The notes: a model not told the origin generated them from the sequence alone. A stretch of 64,000 bases of DNA from Bacteroidales bacterium (GCA_017428325.1 JAFRRA010000002.1:372001-436000); one strand, 5' to 3'; positions 8,703-20,458 are shown, counted from the first letter of the stretch. Numbers and translations are program-made.

Positions 8703-9449
8703 ATGGATACGGCGCCAATTTTCAACAAAATCAGCGGAGATTACGACCGGTTTAACCACCTCTTTTCTTTGTCTATAGACAAAAGATGGAGGAGGGGGGC
8801 TACCCGTGTGGCTTCTCGGATAGCCCGTAAGATGGCTTTTTCAAGAGGCTGCCAGGTGTCTGATATCAAGGTGGTTGATCTTGCCTGTGGAACAGGGGAC
8901 CTGAGCATTATGCTGGCAAAGAGGGGGCTAACTGTAACAGGTTTGGACATATCGGAAGGAATGCTGGAAAAAGGCAGGGAGAAGGTGGAGAAACTCTGGA
9001 AAGGAGAGTTTTCAAGATATCCTAAACCGGTGCTAACTTTGGGAGACGGGGCTGACATGAGCTTTGAGGACGGATCTGTAGACATAATCACAATCGCTTA
9101 CGGAATAAGGAATTTCGATGACAGGCCTTCATCGCTGAGAGAGATAATAAGAGTGCTTTCTCCCGGCGGGGCGCTGCTGATATTGGAATTCGGAGAGCCG
9201 AAGAACGCTCTGTTCAGACTGGTTTACAAGCCTTACTTCCGTCACATTATGCCAGGAATGGCATCTGCGCTTACGCTTGGAAAAGATGCCGCCGCGTACA
9301 GATACTTCATATCTTCAGTTGAAAAATTTCCTAAATTTGAAAGGTTTTGCAAAGAACTCTCGCAGGCCGGTTTCCAGTTTGTAGGGCATAAATGCCAGAC
9401 TGGAGGGATATCGGTGCTTTACAGGGCTTTCAAATCGGTTGGGAAATGA
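8703..9449 (+). CDS. menG: Demethylmenaquinone methyltransferase (UbiE/MenG)
   Basis: A 248-residue class I SAM-dependent methyltransferase. It shows the family start FNKISGDYDRFNHLFS, the SAM-binding loop VVDLACGTGDLS, and GLDISEGML, AYGIRNFDD and LEFGEP. It methylates demethylmenaquinone in the last step of menaquinone synthesis, at the membrane surface. The other men genes are not in the window. Its stop overlaps the start of the cardiolipin synthase gene (ATGA), so the two membrane-related enzymes are probably translated together. It carries an ATCGCTGAG word at 9131. Confidence 0.93.
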   Translation: MDTAPIFNKISGDYDRFNHLFSLSIDKRWRRGATRVASRIARKMAFSRGCQVSDIKVVDLACGTGDLSIMLAKRGLTVTGLDISEGMLEKGREKVEKLWKGEFSRYPKPVLTLGDGADMSFEDGSVDIITIAYGIRNFDDRPSSLREIIRVLSPGGALLILEFGEPKNALFRLVYKPYFRHIMPGMASALTLGKDAAAYRYFISSVEKFPKFERFCKELSQAGFQFVGHKCQTGGISVLYRAFKSVGK

Positions 9450-10939
9450 TACTCTTCTCTTGGCATACATTCTGGCCTGTATTGTCGGCTGTTCTATACG
9501 CGATGAATATGTGCATCGCCGTGTATGCTTCTGTTTCAATGATCCTAAGGAAGCAGGACCCTGTCAAGACACTTTCCTGGACGGCTGTAATGATTCTTCT
9601 GCCATATCTCGGTATCATACTGTATCTCACCTTCGGGCAGAATTACCGCAAGAAGAAGATGTTTTCCAGAAAAGGCCTGGCGGACCTGAAGACCAGGCAG
9701 GAAATCTGCGCAGACGAGAAAGACGCTCTGGATTCTTTTCCGGAATTCCTTTCCGGAGATATGGCGCCGTTTAAGAAACTTATCTATCAGAACCTGAGGA
9801 ACAGCTATTCCCTGATTGATTTCAACAAGGACATAGAGTTCTTTTTTGACGGGAAATCTGCCCTGGACTCTATGTATAATACAATGCTTAAGGCTGAGCA
9901 TCATATTCATCTCCAGACATATATACTTGAGGATGACCGCATAGGGAACAAGTTCATATCCCTGCTTATGGAGAAGGCCAGGAGCGGGGTGGAGGTCCGT
10001 CTGATGTACGATGATGTGGGAAGCAGCGGCATAGGCAAGTCCCTGGTCCGGCAGATGAAAAATGCCGGGATAGAGGTTCTTGTCTTTTCTCCGGTGCATT
10101 TCTTCATGCCGATGAGCAAGGTCAATTACCGCAATCACCGAAAGATACTTGTGGTGGACGGGGATACGGGCTTCCTGGGCGGAGTCAACATCGCTGACAG
10201 GTATTATTACGGCACGGAAAGCGGACCTTGGCGGGACACCCAGATAAAGATTGCCGGAGAGAGCGTGTTCAATCTTCAGGCAAGTTTCCTTCTGGACCGT
10301 TTCTTTGTGCTCAACCACGGACTGCACAACACCAGAAAGTATTACCCGAACATCAAGATCGGGAAGAAAGATTTGTCGGGGCCAAACAAGGATGTCTATT
10401 CCCAGATTATTTCCTCAGGACCGGACAGCGACTGGGCTGGGATTATGCAGTGCTTTTTCACAGCCATAACCAGCGCTCAGTCAAGAATATACATAACTAC
10501 GCCATATTTTACTCCAAACTCTACAATTCTCAATGCAGTAAAGGTAGCCGCGCTTGGAAACATAGACGTAAGGCTTATGATTCCACAGAGGGGAGACAGC
10601 CGTATGGCACATTACAGCACCCGATCCTACATAACCGAACTTCTGGAAGCCGGGGTGAAGATTTACCTGTTCAAACAGGGATTCAACCATTCCAAGACAA
10701 TCAGCGTGGACGGGAAGATGGCCATAATAGGCTCGGCGAATATGGATCAGAGGAGTTTTGAGCATAACTTTGAAGTTATGGGTGTGCTGTATGACAGGGG
10801 ATGCTCGGCGACAGTGGAAAAGCGCTTTATGGAAGATTTGACTTTGTGCGAGAAAGTTGAACTTGGTTCCTGGAAGAAAAGAAGCCTGGGGCAGAAGATC
10901 GGCGAGAGCTTCTTCAGACTGCTTTCTCCATTGATTTAG
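9446..10939 (+). CDS. cls: Cardiolipin synthase, phospholipase D type
   Basis: I start the gene at the ATG at 9446, which overlaps the menG stop as ATGA and gives a normal N-terminus; the longer in-frame extension only reads through menG. The 497-residue protein has two N-terminal transmembrane segments (PLDc_N type, including ILLPYLGIILYLTFG). Two HKD catalytic motifs follow: NHRKILVVDG with GGVNIADRY, and NHSKTISVDG with GSANMDQRS. It condenses phosphatidylglycerol, or PG with another phospholipid, to cardiolipin at the inner membrane. Length and motif layout match bacterial Cls. Confidence 0.93.
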   Translation: MILFSWHTFWPVLSAVLYAMNMCIAVYASVSMILRKQDPVKTLSWTAVMILLPYLGIILYLTFGQNYRKKKMFSRKGLADLKTRQEICADEKDALDSFPEFLSGDMAPFKKLIYQNLRNSYSLIDFNKDIEFFFDGKSALDSMYNTMLKAEHHIHLQTYILEDDRIGNKFISLLMEKARSGVEVRLMYDDVGSSGIGKSLVRQMKNAGIEVLVFSPVHFFMPMSKVNYRNHRKILVVDGDTGFLGGVNIADRYYYGTESGPWRDTQIKIAGESVFNLQASFLLDRFFVLNHGLHNTRKYYPNIKIGKKDLSGPNKDVYSQIISSGPDSDWAGIMQCFFTAITSAQSRIYITTPYFTPNSTILNAVKVAALGNIDVRLMIPQRGDSRMAHYSTRSYITELLEAGVKIYLFKQGFNHSKTISVDGKMAIIGSANMDQRSFEHNFEVMGVLYDRGCSATVEKRFMEDLTLCEKVELGSWKKRSLGQKIGESFFRLLSPLI

Positions 10940-10963
10940 AAACAAATAACAAACACTGAAGAT

Positions 10964-11908
10964 ATGAAAAAGAATTACGTTGCAGGTGTCGATATCGGAG
11001 GCCAGACAGCCAAGATCGGCATCGTTGACAGAAAGGGCAATATACTTGCCAGGAAGGTAATCAGCACCAAGTACAAGGATGCAGGAAAGTTTATCGGTTT
11101 GCTCAGCGACAGCATCCGCGAGATGACGGCAGACATAGGTCTGGACAACATCAACGGAGTGGGAGTGGGGGCTCCTGACGGAAACTACTACACCGGAGAC
11201 ATCGTAGAGGCAACTAACCTTATGTGGGCGAAGGGCAAGACCGTCCACTTTGCCAATGAACTGAGCAAAATGCTTGGTGGCCTGAAGGTTACCATTACCA
11301 ACGATGCCAATGCCGCTGCCATCGGAGAGATGAAGTACGGTGCCGCAAAAGGGATGAAGAACTTCATAGAGATTACCCTGGGAACCGGAGTCGGCAGCGG
11401 AATCGTCATAGACGGAAAGCTGGTCTATGGCCACGACGGATTTGCCGGAGAACTTGGCCATACCTGCGCAGTCAAGGGCGGTCGGGACTGCGGATGTGGC
11501 CAGAAGGGCTGCCTGGAGTGCTATTGCTCGGCTACCGGCGTTGCCCGCACGGCAGTGGAGATGCTCGCCAAGACCAAAACCAAGAGCCTGCTTCACGGAA
11601 TGAAGGACATCACATCCAAGGACGTGTTCGACGCAGCGGAAAAGGGAGACAAGCTGGCAATCAAGATATTCGAATATACCGGAAAGATTATGGGGGAGAA
11701 GTTTGCGGACTTCATCCCGTTCTCCGCTCCGGAGGCAATCATCCTCTTCGGAGGCCTTACTCACGCCAAGGACTACTTTATGAAGTATCTGGTGGACACT
11801 ATGAACGAGAAGGTCGTATTTCTGTGGAAGGGCAAGGTAAAGGTGCTCGTCAGTGCCCTCAACGAGTCTGACGCCGCCATTTTGGGAGCATCCGCCCTTG
11901 CCTGGTAA
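10964..11908 (+). CDS. ROK family sugar kinase, probable glucokinase
   Basis: A 314-residue ROK kinase. The N-terminus has the phosphate-binding GVDIGGQTAKIGIVD. TLGTGVGSGIVIDG, the catalytic-region NDANAAA and the ROK zinc motif (GH, then CGCGQKGCLE) are all present. The lack of an N-terminal helix-turn-helix marks it as a kinase rather than a repressor. In Bacteroidota such enzymes serve as ATP glucokinases or N-acetylhexosamine kinases; glucose is the default guess. It is 12 bases upstream of the hydroxyacid dehydrogenase gene. Confidence 0.88.
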   Translation: MKKNYVAGVDIGGQTAKIGIVDRKGNILARKVISTKYKDAGKFIGLLSDSIREMTADIGLDNINGVGVGAPDGNYYTGDIVEATNLMWAKGKTVHFANELSKMLGGLKVTITNDANAAAIGEMKYGAAKGMKNFIEITLGTGVGSGIVIDGKLVYGHDGFAGELGHTCAVKGGRDCGCGQKGCLECYCSATGVARTAVEMLAKTKTKSLLHGMKDITSKDVFDAAEKGDKLAIKIFEYTGKIMGEKFADFIPFSAPEAIILFGGLTHAKDYFMKYLVDTMNEKVVFLWKGKVKVLVSALNESDAAILGASALAW

Positions 11909-11920
11909 AATCTCCGCGAT

Positions 11921-12856
11921 ATGAAGATAGTTTTTCTGGATGCCGCTTCTATCGGCGAAGATGTTTCCCTGGAACCCATCGCGAGACTGGGTGAACTCGT
12001 GACCTATCCGTTTACTTCACCGGAGCAGGTGGAGGAAAGGATAGGAGACTGCGATGTGCTTATAATCAACAAGGTGCAGATCCGCAAGCGGCAGATTGAC
12101 TGGGGCAGGAATCTCAAACTCATCTGCATTGCCGCCACCGGAACCAACAATGTGGACCTGGAATATGCCGCAAGCAAGGGCATTCCGGTAAAGAATGTTG
12201 CTGGATATTCAACGGAAAGCGTTGCGCAGGTAACAATGGCTATGCTTCTTGGCCTTTCCTGCCATACAGCATATTACGATAACAAGGTCAAGAGCGGAGA
12301 CTACACAAGAGGAAATCTTGTATCCGATGTTACCAGAAAATGGGGGGAACTTAAAGGCCAGAGACTTGGAATCATAGGTCTTGGAACAATCGGCAGCAGG
12401 GTTGCAGCGTTGGCAGAAGGCTTCGGAATGGAGGTCTGCTATTATGCCACAAGCGGAAAGCCGCATTCAGACAAGTATCAGAGCCTCAGCCTGGACGAAC
12501 TCCTTCAAACCTCGGATTTCATCTCCGTCCATGCTCCGTTGAACGAGAGAACCCTCAACCTCATTACCTATGACAAGTTGAAGCTTTGCAAGAAAACGGC
12601 AAAGGTCATCAACATAGGGCGAGGCGGAATCATCAACGAGGAAGACCTTGTGAAAGCACTGAACGACAATCTCATTGAAGGAATCGGCATAGACGTCTTC
12701 TCAAAGGAGCCTATCCCGGAAGACTCTCCGTACCTGAAGATTGAAGACAAGACAAAAGCGATACTTCTGCCTCACATCGGCTGGACCGGCAGGGAGGCCC
12801 GAATTCTCCTCGTTGCCAAGATCGCTGAGAATATAAAAACCGAGGGGATAGGATAG
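11921..12856 (+). CDS. D-2-hydroxyacid dehydrogenase (glycerate dehydrogenase-like)
   Basis: A 311-residue NAD-dependent D-2-hydroxyacid dehydrogenase with nucleotide loop GIIGLGTIGSRVA and catalytic residues Arg234 (NIGRGG), Glu263 (SKEP) and His285 (LPHIGW). Similarity in length and in the ATGTNNVD segment points to hydroxypyruvate/glycerate dehydrogenase rather than SerA, since there is no ACT domain. It probably reduces hydroxypyruvate or glyoxylate, or a related 2-keto acid. It lies directly after the ROK kinase and is likely cotranscribed. ATCGCTGAG (12821) encodes Ile-Ala-Glu near the C-terminus. Confidence 0.87.
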   Translation: MKIVFLDAASIGEDVSLEPIARLGELVTYPFTSPEQVEERIGDCDVLIINKVQIRKRQIDWGRNLKLICIAATGTNNVDLEYAASKGIPVKNVAGYSTESVAQVTMAMLLGLSCHTAYYDNKVKSGDYTRGNLVSDVTRKWGELKGQRLGIIGLGTIGSRVAALAEGFGMEVCYYATSGKPHSDKYQSLSLDELLQTSDFISVHAPLNERTLNLITYDKLKLCKKTAKVINIGRGGIINEEDLVKALNDNLIEGIGIDVFSKEPIPEDSPYLKIEDKTKAILLPHIGWTGREARILLVAKIAENIKTEGIG

Positions 12857-12899
12857 ATTCATTCAGAAAGGTTGAAGGTCTGAACTCTTGCAGATAGCT

Positions 12900-13040
12900 C
12901 TAATATCTGCGGTAATGGTCTTTGACTCTTTCAACCTTGCCGTTGCGAATGCGTTTAAACGCTTTCACTTTGACCAGTCTGACTTTCTCCGTCCTAATGG
13001 AGATGCAGACAATTCTTGCGTGAGTTCTTCTTTTTAACAT
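12900..13040 (-). CDS. Small basic protein, 46 residues, unknown function
   Basis: The product starts MLKRRTHARIV and ends KVERVKDHYRRY; about a third of its residues are Arg or Lys. I place the start at the ATG at 13040. The longer frame (from 13088) would begin inside the structured leader and adds residues without any coding look. The ordered pattern KAFKRIRNGKVERVKDHYRRY-like tail (basic, RNGKVE turn, terminal HYR) suggests a real conserved protein, possibly nucleic-acid binding; this is inference. It is preceded by a canonical promoter and a leader of about 125 bases with terminator-like and start-codon-pairing structures. Confidence 0.6.
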   Translation of the reverse strand: MLKRRTHARIVCISIRTEKVRLVKVKAFKRIRNGKVERVKDHYRRY

Positions 13041-13165
13041 ATATGTGATTTTAAGACTTGAAAGAACTTCAGGCTCCCTGTTCGGCACTTCCCCTCGGTT
13101 AATGAAAAACCAGATGTCCTTTTAGAGCAAAGACATCTGGTTCATCGCTTAAAATCACATATGTT
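13036..13165 (-). promoter_or_regulatory. Structured leader RNA with start-codon-sequestering inverted repeat
   Basis: The segment 13148-13165 (CTTAAAATCACATATGTT on the plus strand) is the reverse complement of 13036-13055 apart from a two-base AT insertion. In the predicted minus-strand transcript, the extreme 5' end would pair with the sequence holding the ATG (13040-13038) of the 46-residue protein. Between the arms lies a strong hairpin with a U-run. The layout suggests a translational or transcriptional switch. The alternative is an invertible DNA segment bounded by these repeats. Confidence 0.5.
13104..13142 (-). terminator. Intrinsic terminator-like hairpin inside the leader
   Basis: On the minus strand AACCAGATGTC (13142-13132) pairs with GACATCTGGTT (13118-13108), with extra TTT/AAA pairing in the loop, and is followed by a short U-run ending in C. 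It lies about 25 bases downstream of the predicted transcript start, so it could end a short RNA or attenuate the small gene. Confidence 0.65.
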
Positions 13166-13173
13166 TCTTATTG

Positions 13174-13204
13174 CAAAGATATTTAAAATAATTTTTCATA
13201 CAAA
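13174..13204 (-). promoter_or_regulatory. Canonical promoter TTTG-N19-TATCTTTG
   Basis: Read on the minus strand, TTTG (13204-13201) is followed by 19 bases and TATCTTTG (13181-13174). This is the full Bacteroidota primary sigma consensus and faces the leader and the 46-residue gene. Confidence 0.75.
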
Positions 13205-13243
13205 TGTCGTTTCGTTTATTTCTTTGGCAAATGTAAAATGAAA

Positions 13244-13268
13244 CCGGATGGTTTTCCAAACCATCCGG
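13244..13268 (-). terminator. Terminator of the gyrB-M23-spt-SDR operon
   Basis: Perfect 11-bp stem CCGGATGGTTT/AAACCATCCGG with a 3-base loop, followed on the minus strand by a T-rich tract. It lies about 50 bases after the SDR stop. Confidence 0.75.
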
Positions 13269-13318
13269 TAAAATTGACTCTGTCCGCCCCTAAAAAGGAC
13301 GATTCTACAATTGTAAAA

Positions 13319-14143
13319 TTACTTTAGTGGGGAGTCTGGTTCCTTCTTCATGTAGTTGTATTCCAGGCGGTCTACCAACCTAGGGAAGAACTTGTTCAGA
13401 TTGACGGTCAGTTTGCCGATAGGGGTTAGGATTACCTGGGATTTGCGCTTGTAAACGGCCTGCGTGAGTTTCTTGGCGCAGGTCTCCGCGCTCATCATCT
13501 TGCCTTCTTCTCTCGGTGTCTGGCCCTGAGGGGTGCCGTCAGCAGTCAGAGCCGCAAACCTAACGTTGGAGGCTGTGAATCCGGGAGCGAAAATCAGGAC
13601 GTTCAGGTTGTCTTTAAGATGCTCTACGCGGAGAGTGTCCATAAAGCCGTAGATAGCAAACTTGGAGGCTGAATAGCCCGTTCTGGCAGGAAGGCCCTTG
13701 AAGCCGGCAATGGAGATTACTCCGACAACGGTTCCCTTGGTTTCCAGCAGGTAAGGCAGGGCGTACTTGGTGCAATAGACGGTTCCCCAGAAATTCACGT
13801 CCATAAGCCTTCTGATCACATCCAGATCCAGGTCTTTGAACATTGCCCTCATGGATATACCGGCATTGTTTACCAGCACGTCTATCTTGCCGAACTTTTC
13901 AACCGTGCAGCGGATGAGCCTCTGGCAGTCTTCCTCCTTGGTTACATCAGTAGGGACAGCCAGGAAGCGGTCTCCGTACTCTCCCTTGTTGGAAAGCTCG
14001 CAGAACGTCTGCTTTAGTTTGTCCGCGCTCCTTGCCGCCAGAACCACGCTTGCCCCTTCAGAGGCGAACTGACGCGCAGCGGCCAGTCCGATACCCGAAC
14101 TGGCCCCTGTGATAATCACGACTTTACCGTCAAATCTTCCCAT
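13319..14143 (-). CDS. Short-chain dehydrogenase, probable 3-ketosphinganine reductase
   Basis: A 274-residue classical SDR with cofactor loop TGASSGIG, NNAG, and the catalytic Ser/Tyr/Lys set (VISIAG, YSASK). Its ATG overlaps the last base of the serine palmitoyltransferase stop (TAATG), so the two are translationally coupled. Serine palmitoyltransferase makes 3-ketosphinganine, and the next step is its reduction by an NADPH-dependent SDR; the coupling makes this the natural candidate. Family assignment is firm; the substrate is inferred from position. SDR sequences alone do not define specificity. The C-terminal hydrophobic/basic tail could favour membrane association. Confidence 0.8.
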   Translation of the reverse strand: MGRFDGKVVIITGASSGIGLAAARQFASEGASVVLAARSADKLKQTFCELSNKGEYGDRFLAVPTDVTKEEDCQRLIRCTVEKFGKIDVLVNNAGISMRAMFKDLDLDVIRRLMDVNFWGTVYCTKYALPYLLETKGTVVGVISIAGFKGLPARTGYSASKFAIYGFMDTLRVEHLKDNLNVLIFAPGFTASNVRFAALTADGTPQGQTPREEGKMMSAETCAKKLTQAVYKRKSQVILTPIGKLTVNLNKFFPRLVDRLEYNYMKKEPDSPLK

Positions 14144-15399
14144 TAGTCAATAGCTTTGTCCTGAATGTCGGTGTCTCCGCTGTAGAAGCCCTGCTCGTGT
14201 TTCTTCTTGATCTCGGCCCAAGCCTTCAGGGTGTATTCAACGTGCTCCATCTGGTGCATCTGGGTGCAGATGAGGCGGAACATTATCACTCCCTGAGGAA
14301 CAACAGGATAAACAACTACAGAGCAGAAAATGTTGTAGTTCTCCCTGAGGTCTACCAGCATGTTGGTTGCCTCCGGAACAGTTCCGTGAACGAATACCGG
14401 AGTGATGCAGGCCTCAGCAGGACCTACGTCAAATCCAAGCTCTCTGAGTCCATTCTGAAGGGCTCTTGCAATTTTGAAAAGATGCTTTCTGCGGTCGTCT
14501 CCCTTGCGGATCAGGTCCAGTCTCTTGAGGTTACCCTCAACGAACGGCATAGGAAGGCTCTTTGCATAGATCTGGCTGCGGAGATTGTAGCGGAGGTAGT
14601 TTATGATGTCCTTAGGGCCGGCAACGAATCCTCCTATGGAGGCCATCGCCTTTGCAAAGGCTCCGAAATAGAGGTCGATGCCGTCGATGCAGTGCAGTTC
14701 CTCGCTTGTTCCTCTTCCGTGCTCTCCCATTACGCCGAATCCGTGGGCATCGTCGATGAGAATTCTGAAATTGTATTTTTTCTTGAGTTCAACGATCTTG
14801 TCAAGGATTCCCATTGCTCCGGTCATTCCGTAAACTCCCTCGGTGACAAGCAGTACGCCTCCGCCCTGCTCCTCGGCCCTCTTGGTGGCTCTGGCAAGAA
14901 CTTTCTCGCAGTCCGCGATATCGTTATGGGCATATTTCATGCGGTAACCGATATGGAGTCTCAGACCATCCATGATGCAGGCGTGGCATTCCTCGTCGTA
15001 CACGGCCACATCCCTTCTTGTCAGGAGGGCGTCCAGGGTGGAAATCATTCCCTGATAGCCGAAGTTGAACAGGAAGGCGTCTTCCTTGCACTCGAACTCG
15101 GCAAGCTCCCTCTCCAGCTGCTCGTGCAGGGAAGTGTGTCCGCTCATCATTCTGGCGCCCATAGGATAAGCCAGTCCCCATTTTGCGGCAGCCTCGGCAT
15201 CAACCTTTCTGACTTCCGGATCGTTTGCAAGTCCCAGATAGTTGTTGAAAGTCCATGCAAGCATCTTCTTGCCCTGGAATGTTATATAAGGCTGGATTTC
15301 TCCTTCAAGCTTCGGGAACATGAAATAACCCTTGGCTCTCTTGCGGTACTGTCCCAGAGGACCTCCCTCGTTCTGTTGAATTCTTTCAAAAATGTCCAT
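14143..15399 (-). CDS. spt: Serine palmitoyltransferase (alpha-oxoamine synthase family)
   Basis: A 418-residue PLP enzyme. It shows NNYLGLANDP, GARMMSGHTSLHEQLE, the cofactor Asp/His in IDDAHGFG (Asp216, His219) and the Schiff-base Lys250 in FAKAMASIGG. Length and these motifs match the serine palmitoyltransferase of Bacteroidales sphingolipid synthesis, more closely than the related glycine C-acetyltransferase (Kbl) or BioF. It condenses L-serine and a long-chain acyl-CoA or acyl-ACP to 3-ketosphinganine. It sits 12 bases after the M23 peptidase gene and is coupled to the SDR downstream. Related alpha-oxoamine synthases differ in acyl donor, so Kbl-like activity is the alternative. Confidence 0.9.
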   Translation of the reverse strand: MDIFERIQQNEGGPLGQYRKRAKGYFMFPKLEGEIQPYITFQGKKMLAWTFNNYLGLANDPEVRKVDAEAAAKWGLAYPMGARMMSGHTSLHEQLERELAEFECKEDAFLFNFGYQGMISTLDALLTRRDVAVYDEECHACIMDGLRLHIGYRMKYAHNDIADCEKVLARATKRAEEQGGGVLLVTEGVYGMTGAMGILDKIVELKKKYNFRILIDDAHGFGVMGEHGRGTSEELHCIDGIDLYFGAFAKAMASIGGFVAGPKDIINYLRYNLRSQIYAKSLPMPFVEGNLKRLDLIRKGDDRRKHLFKIARALQNGLRELGFDVGPAEACITPVFVHGTVPEATNMLVDLRENYNIFCSVVVYPVVPQGVIMFRLICTQMHQMEHVEYTLKAWAEIKKKHEQGFYSGDTDIQDKAID

Positions 15400-15411
15400 T
15401 TTATAATAGTT

Positions 15412-18556
<3,145 letters not shown>

Positions 18557-18573
18557 TTAAAATTAAATCCTAG

Positions 18574-18581
18574 CAAATTTA
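18574..18581 (-). promoter_or_regulatory. -7 promoter element for gyrB
   Basis: TAAATTTG on the minus strand, 23 bases before the gyrB ATG. No TTTG is seen at the usual -33 distance. Confidence 0.5.
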
Positions 18582-18589
18582 GGAAAAAA

Positions 18590-20428
18590 TCAGAACTTAA
18601 CCAAGAGTCCAAAGCCAATATTTATACCCTTTTCCACATACATTCCGTAGTTTACGCGGCGGGCGTTGAGAAGGTTGCCTCCATTGACATATGCAGTAAA
18701 GTGATTGTCAATGACATACTGAGCATATACACCTAGGTCCGCATAGCCTTTGTACTTGATTTTTTTGTCATTGTAGAGGAAGGTGGAAGCAGGGGTGGAA
18801 CTCCTTGCATATAGGGTGGCTCCAACGAACAGTTTTTCATCCCAGTTTGCCTCGGCGTAGAAGTTGGCTTCAAACGGTGCATAACCAGCCGGCTTTCCCT
18901 TGACCGCATAATCTTCAGGAGCCGGTGAAACAATGCTCAGTCCGTCAACTCCCGGAATAGCTCCGCCATACCTCTCTCCCTTGGTCCAGAAAGAGAATTT
19001 GGCATCTGCCCCGGCTGCAAATCCAACAGTCCTGTAACCCAATTTGCCGCCCAGGAATCCCTCATAGTGGTTGGAGTATACAGCATCCAGAGGATTGCCC
19101 GCGAACTGGATCATTCCCTTGCGGTAAGATGCGCCGAGATAAACGTCATAATCAACCACTTCAGAGGCCTTCCCCTTGATACCGGCCTTCGTAAACAGAG
19201 GTGTTCCGCTTTCCCTGAGGTCTATCATCGGAGAAAGATATGGAGCTCTTTCAAGCAGAGCGGCATAGCTGTTTATCACATTTCCTCCGTCTGCAATGGC
19301 GTAAGCCCAGGTTCTCTCGTCATCCATCCTGTAGGTAATGGATGCCTTCGGAGATAAATAGTTGTGGTATTTGTCTCCGCCGTCCTTGTTGGTGAAGCAG
19401 AAGCTGATTCTTGCTCCCAGATCCATAGACAGTCGGTTTCTCCGGAGCTTGTAGGAGAGAGTTCCTTCCAGCAGACTCAGATGATAGTCCTGAGCATTCT
19501 TGTAAATGGCTGTCTGGGAGTTTATGCCGGCTGTAACCATCGAGTACTTTCCGATGGTAGGACCGGCCTCCAGATTGAACTTAATCAGGTTCTCCTGAAG
19601 TTTGAACCGGCTTGGTCCGAAGCCGAATTTCGCATCGTCAGAAGTATGTGTCACGCTGAACCTTGCATCGTATCTTACCGTTCCGCTGTAATCATCAGAA
19701 TCCAGGCTGTTTGCTCCAAGGGAGAATACAAACTGGTTGTATTCGTGGGAAAGGTTGTCCTTCATAAAGTTCTTCTTGTTGTAATCCTCTATGTTGAAAG
19801 CAACTCCCTTCTCCTTGAATCTTGCTATGTCAACGCCGTAGTAGTTGTAGAAGGCATTTCTGAAACCGATTCCCGCATCCAGCTGGTGCTCGTCCCAAAG
19901 GTGGGTGTATGATACCCCGGCAGTGTTCTTGACCTGTTTTGCCTGGGCATCGTTACTCATGGCGTACACCTTGCCCGATGCATCCACATCCGCAAGCTTT
20001 GCCGTTCCGTAGTAGGAATCGTGACCGGCCTTTACGGTAACGATATCCGAATTGCTTCCGGTATCAGGCTGCCACCACAGTCCCAGAGTAGGGGCAAACG
20101 GGAATGAAACGCCGATTTTGGCGGCAAATGACGGGACTTCAGGTTTCAGTGCGGAGGAAACCTTGGCGGACGGCATCGGAGAGAAAGAATAGAGGTCTTT
20201 TATCTGCCTGTCCTGGATGCGGTAATCCATGTTCAGGTCAAACTTTTTCAGAGTGTCCGAAAAGTCGATTTTCAGCACCCCTTTCTTTGCTCCGGTAAGG
20301 TCGGTTTCATAATCTTTCTTCACTTCCACTTTACCGCCCGGATTCTGGGCAAACGAGGCCGTAGAGAGCGCAGTGGCAAGAGTCAGCACCAACAAAGCCT
20401 TGAATGTTTTCAGTTTTTTTCTTTTCAT
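18590..20428 (-). CDS. Outer-membrane beta-barrel protein, TonB-receptor-like
   Basis: I prefer the ATG at 20428, which gives the signal peptide MKRKKLKTFK...STASFAQ; a second ATG five codons upstream (20443) is possible. The product, about 612 residues, ends in a terminal Phe (GFGLLVKF) after a long run of alternating aromatic strands, as in outer-membrane barrels. It resembles the barrel part of TonB-dependent receptors but has no recognisable plug or TonB box; the N-terminal 100 residues are short and unlike a plug. It follows the large TPR gene by about 30 bases, and the two probably form a unit. Substrate unknown; a porin-like role is possible. Confidence 0.75.
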   Translation of the reverse strand: MKRKKLKTFKALLVLTLATALSTASFAQNPGGKVEVKKDYETDLTGAKKGVLKIDFSDTLKKFDLNMDYRIQDRQIKDLYSFSPMPSAKVSSALKPEVPSFAAKIGVSFPFAPTLGLWWQPDTGSNSDIVTVKAGHDSYYGTAKLADVDASGKVYAMSNDAQAKQVKNTAGVSYTHLWDEHQLDAGIGFRNAFYNYYGVDIARFKEKGVAFNIEDYNKKNFMKDNLSHEYNQFVFSLGANSLDSDDYSGTVRYDARFSVTHTSDDAKFGFGPSRFKLQENLIKFNLEAGPTIGKYSMVTAGINSQTAIYKNAQDYHLSLLEGTLSYKLRRNRLSMDLGARISFCFTNKDGGDKYHNYLSPKASITYRMDDERTWAYAIADGGNVINSYAALLERAPYLSPMIDLRESGTPLFTKAGIKGKASEVVDYDVYLGASYRKGMIQFAGNPLDAVYSNHYEGFLGGKLGYRTVGFAAGADAKFSFWTKGERYGGAIPGVDGLSIVSPAPEDYAVKGKPAGYAPFEANFYAEANWDEKLFVGATLYARSSTPASTFLYNDKKIKYKGYADLGVYAQYVIDNHFTAYVNGGNLLNARRVNYGMYVEKGINIGFGLLVKF

Positions 20429-20458
20429 ATCGTTGATTATCATATTATTCTGCGATGG

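Noticed and set aside
10481-11764. A 427-codon minus-strand frame opposite cls and the ROK kinase
   Set aside because: It mirrors two well-supported genes and shows no domain of its own.
13041-13088. N-terminal extension of the 46-residue basic protein
   Set aside because: It would place the start inside the structured leader, has no ribosome-binding signal, and the added residues lack coding character.
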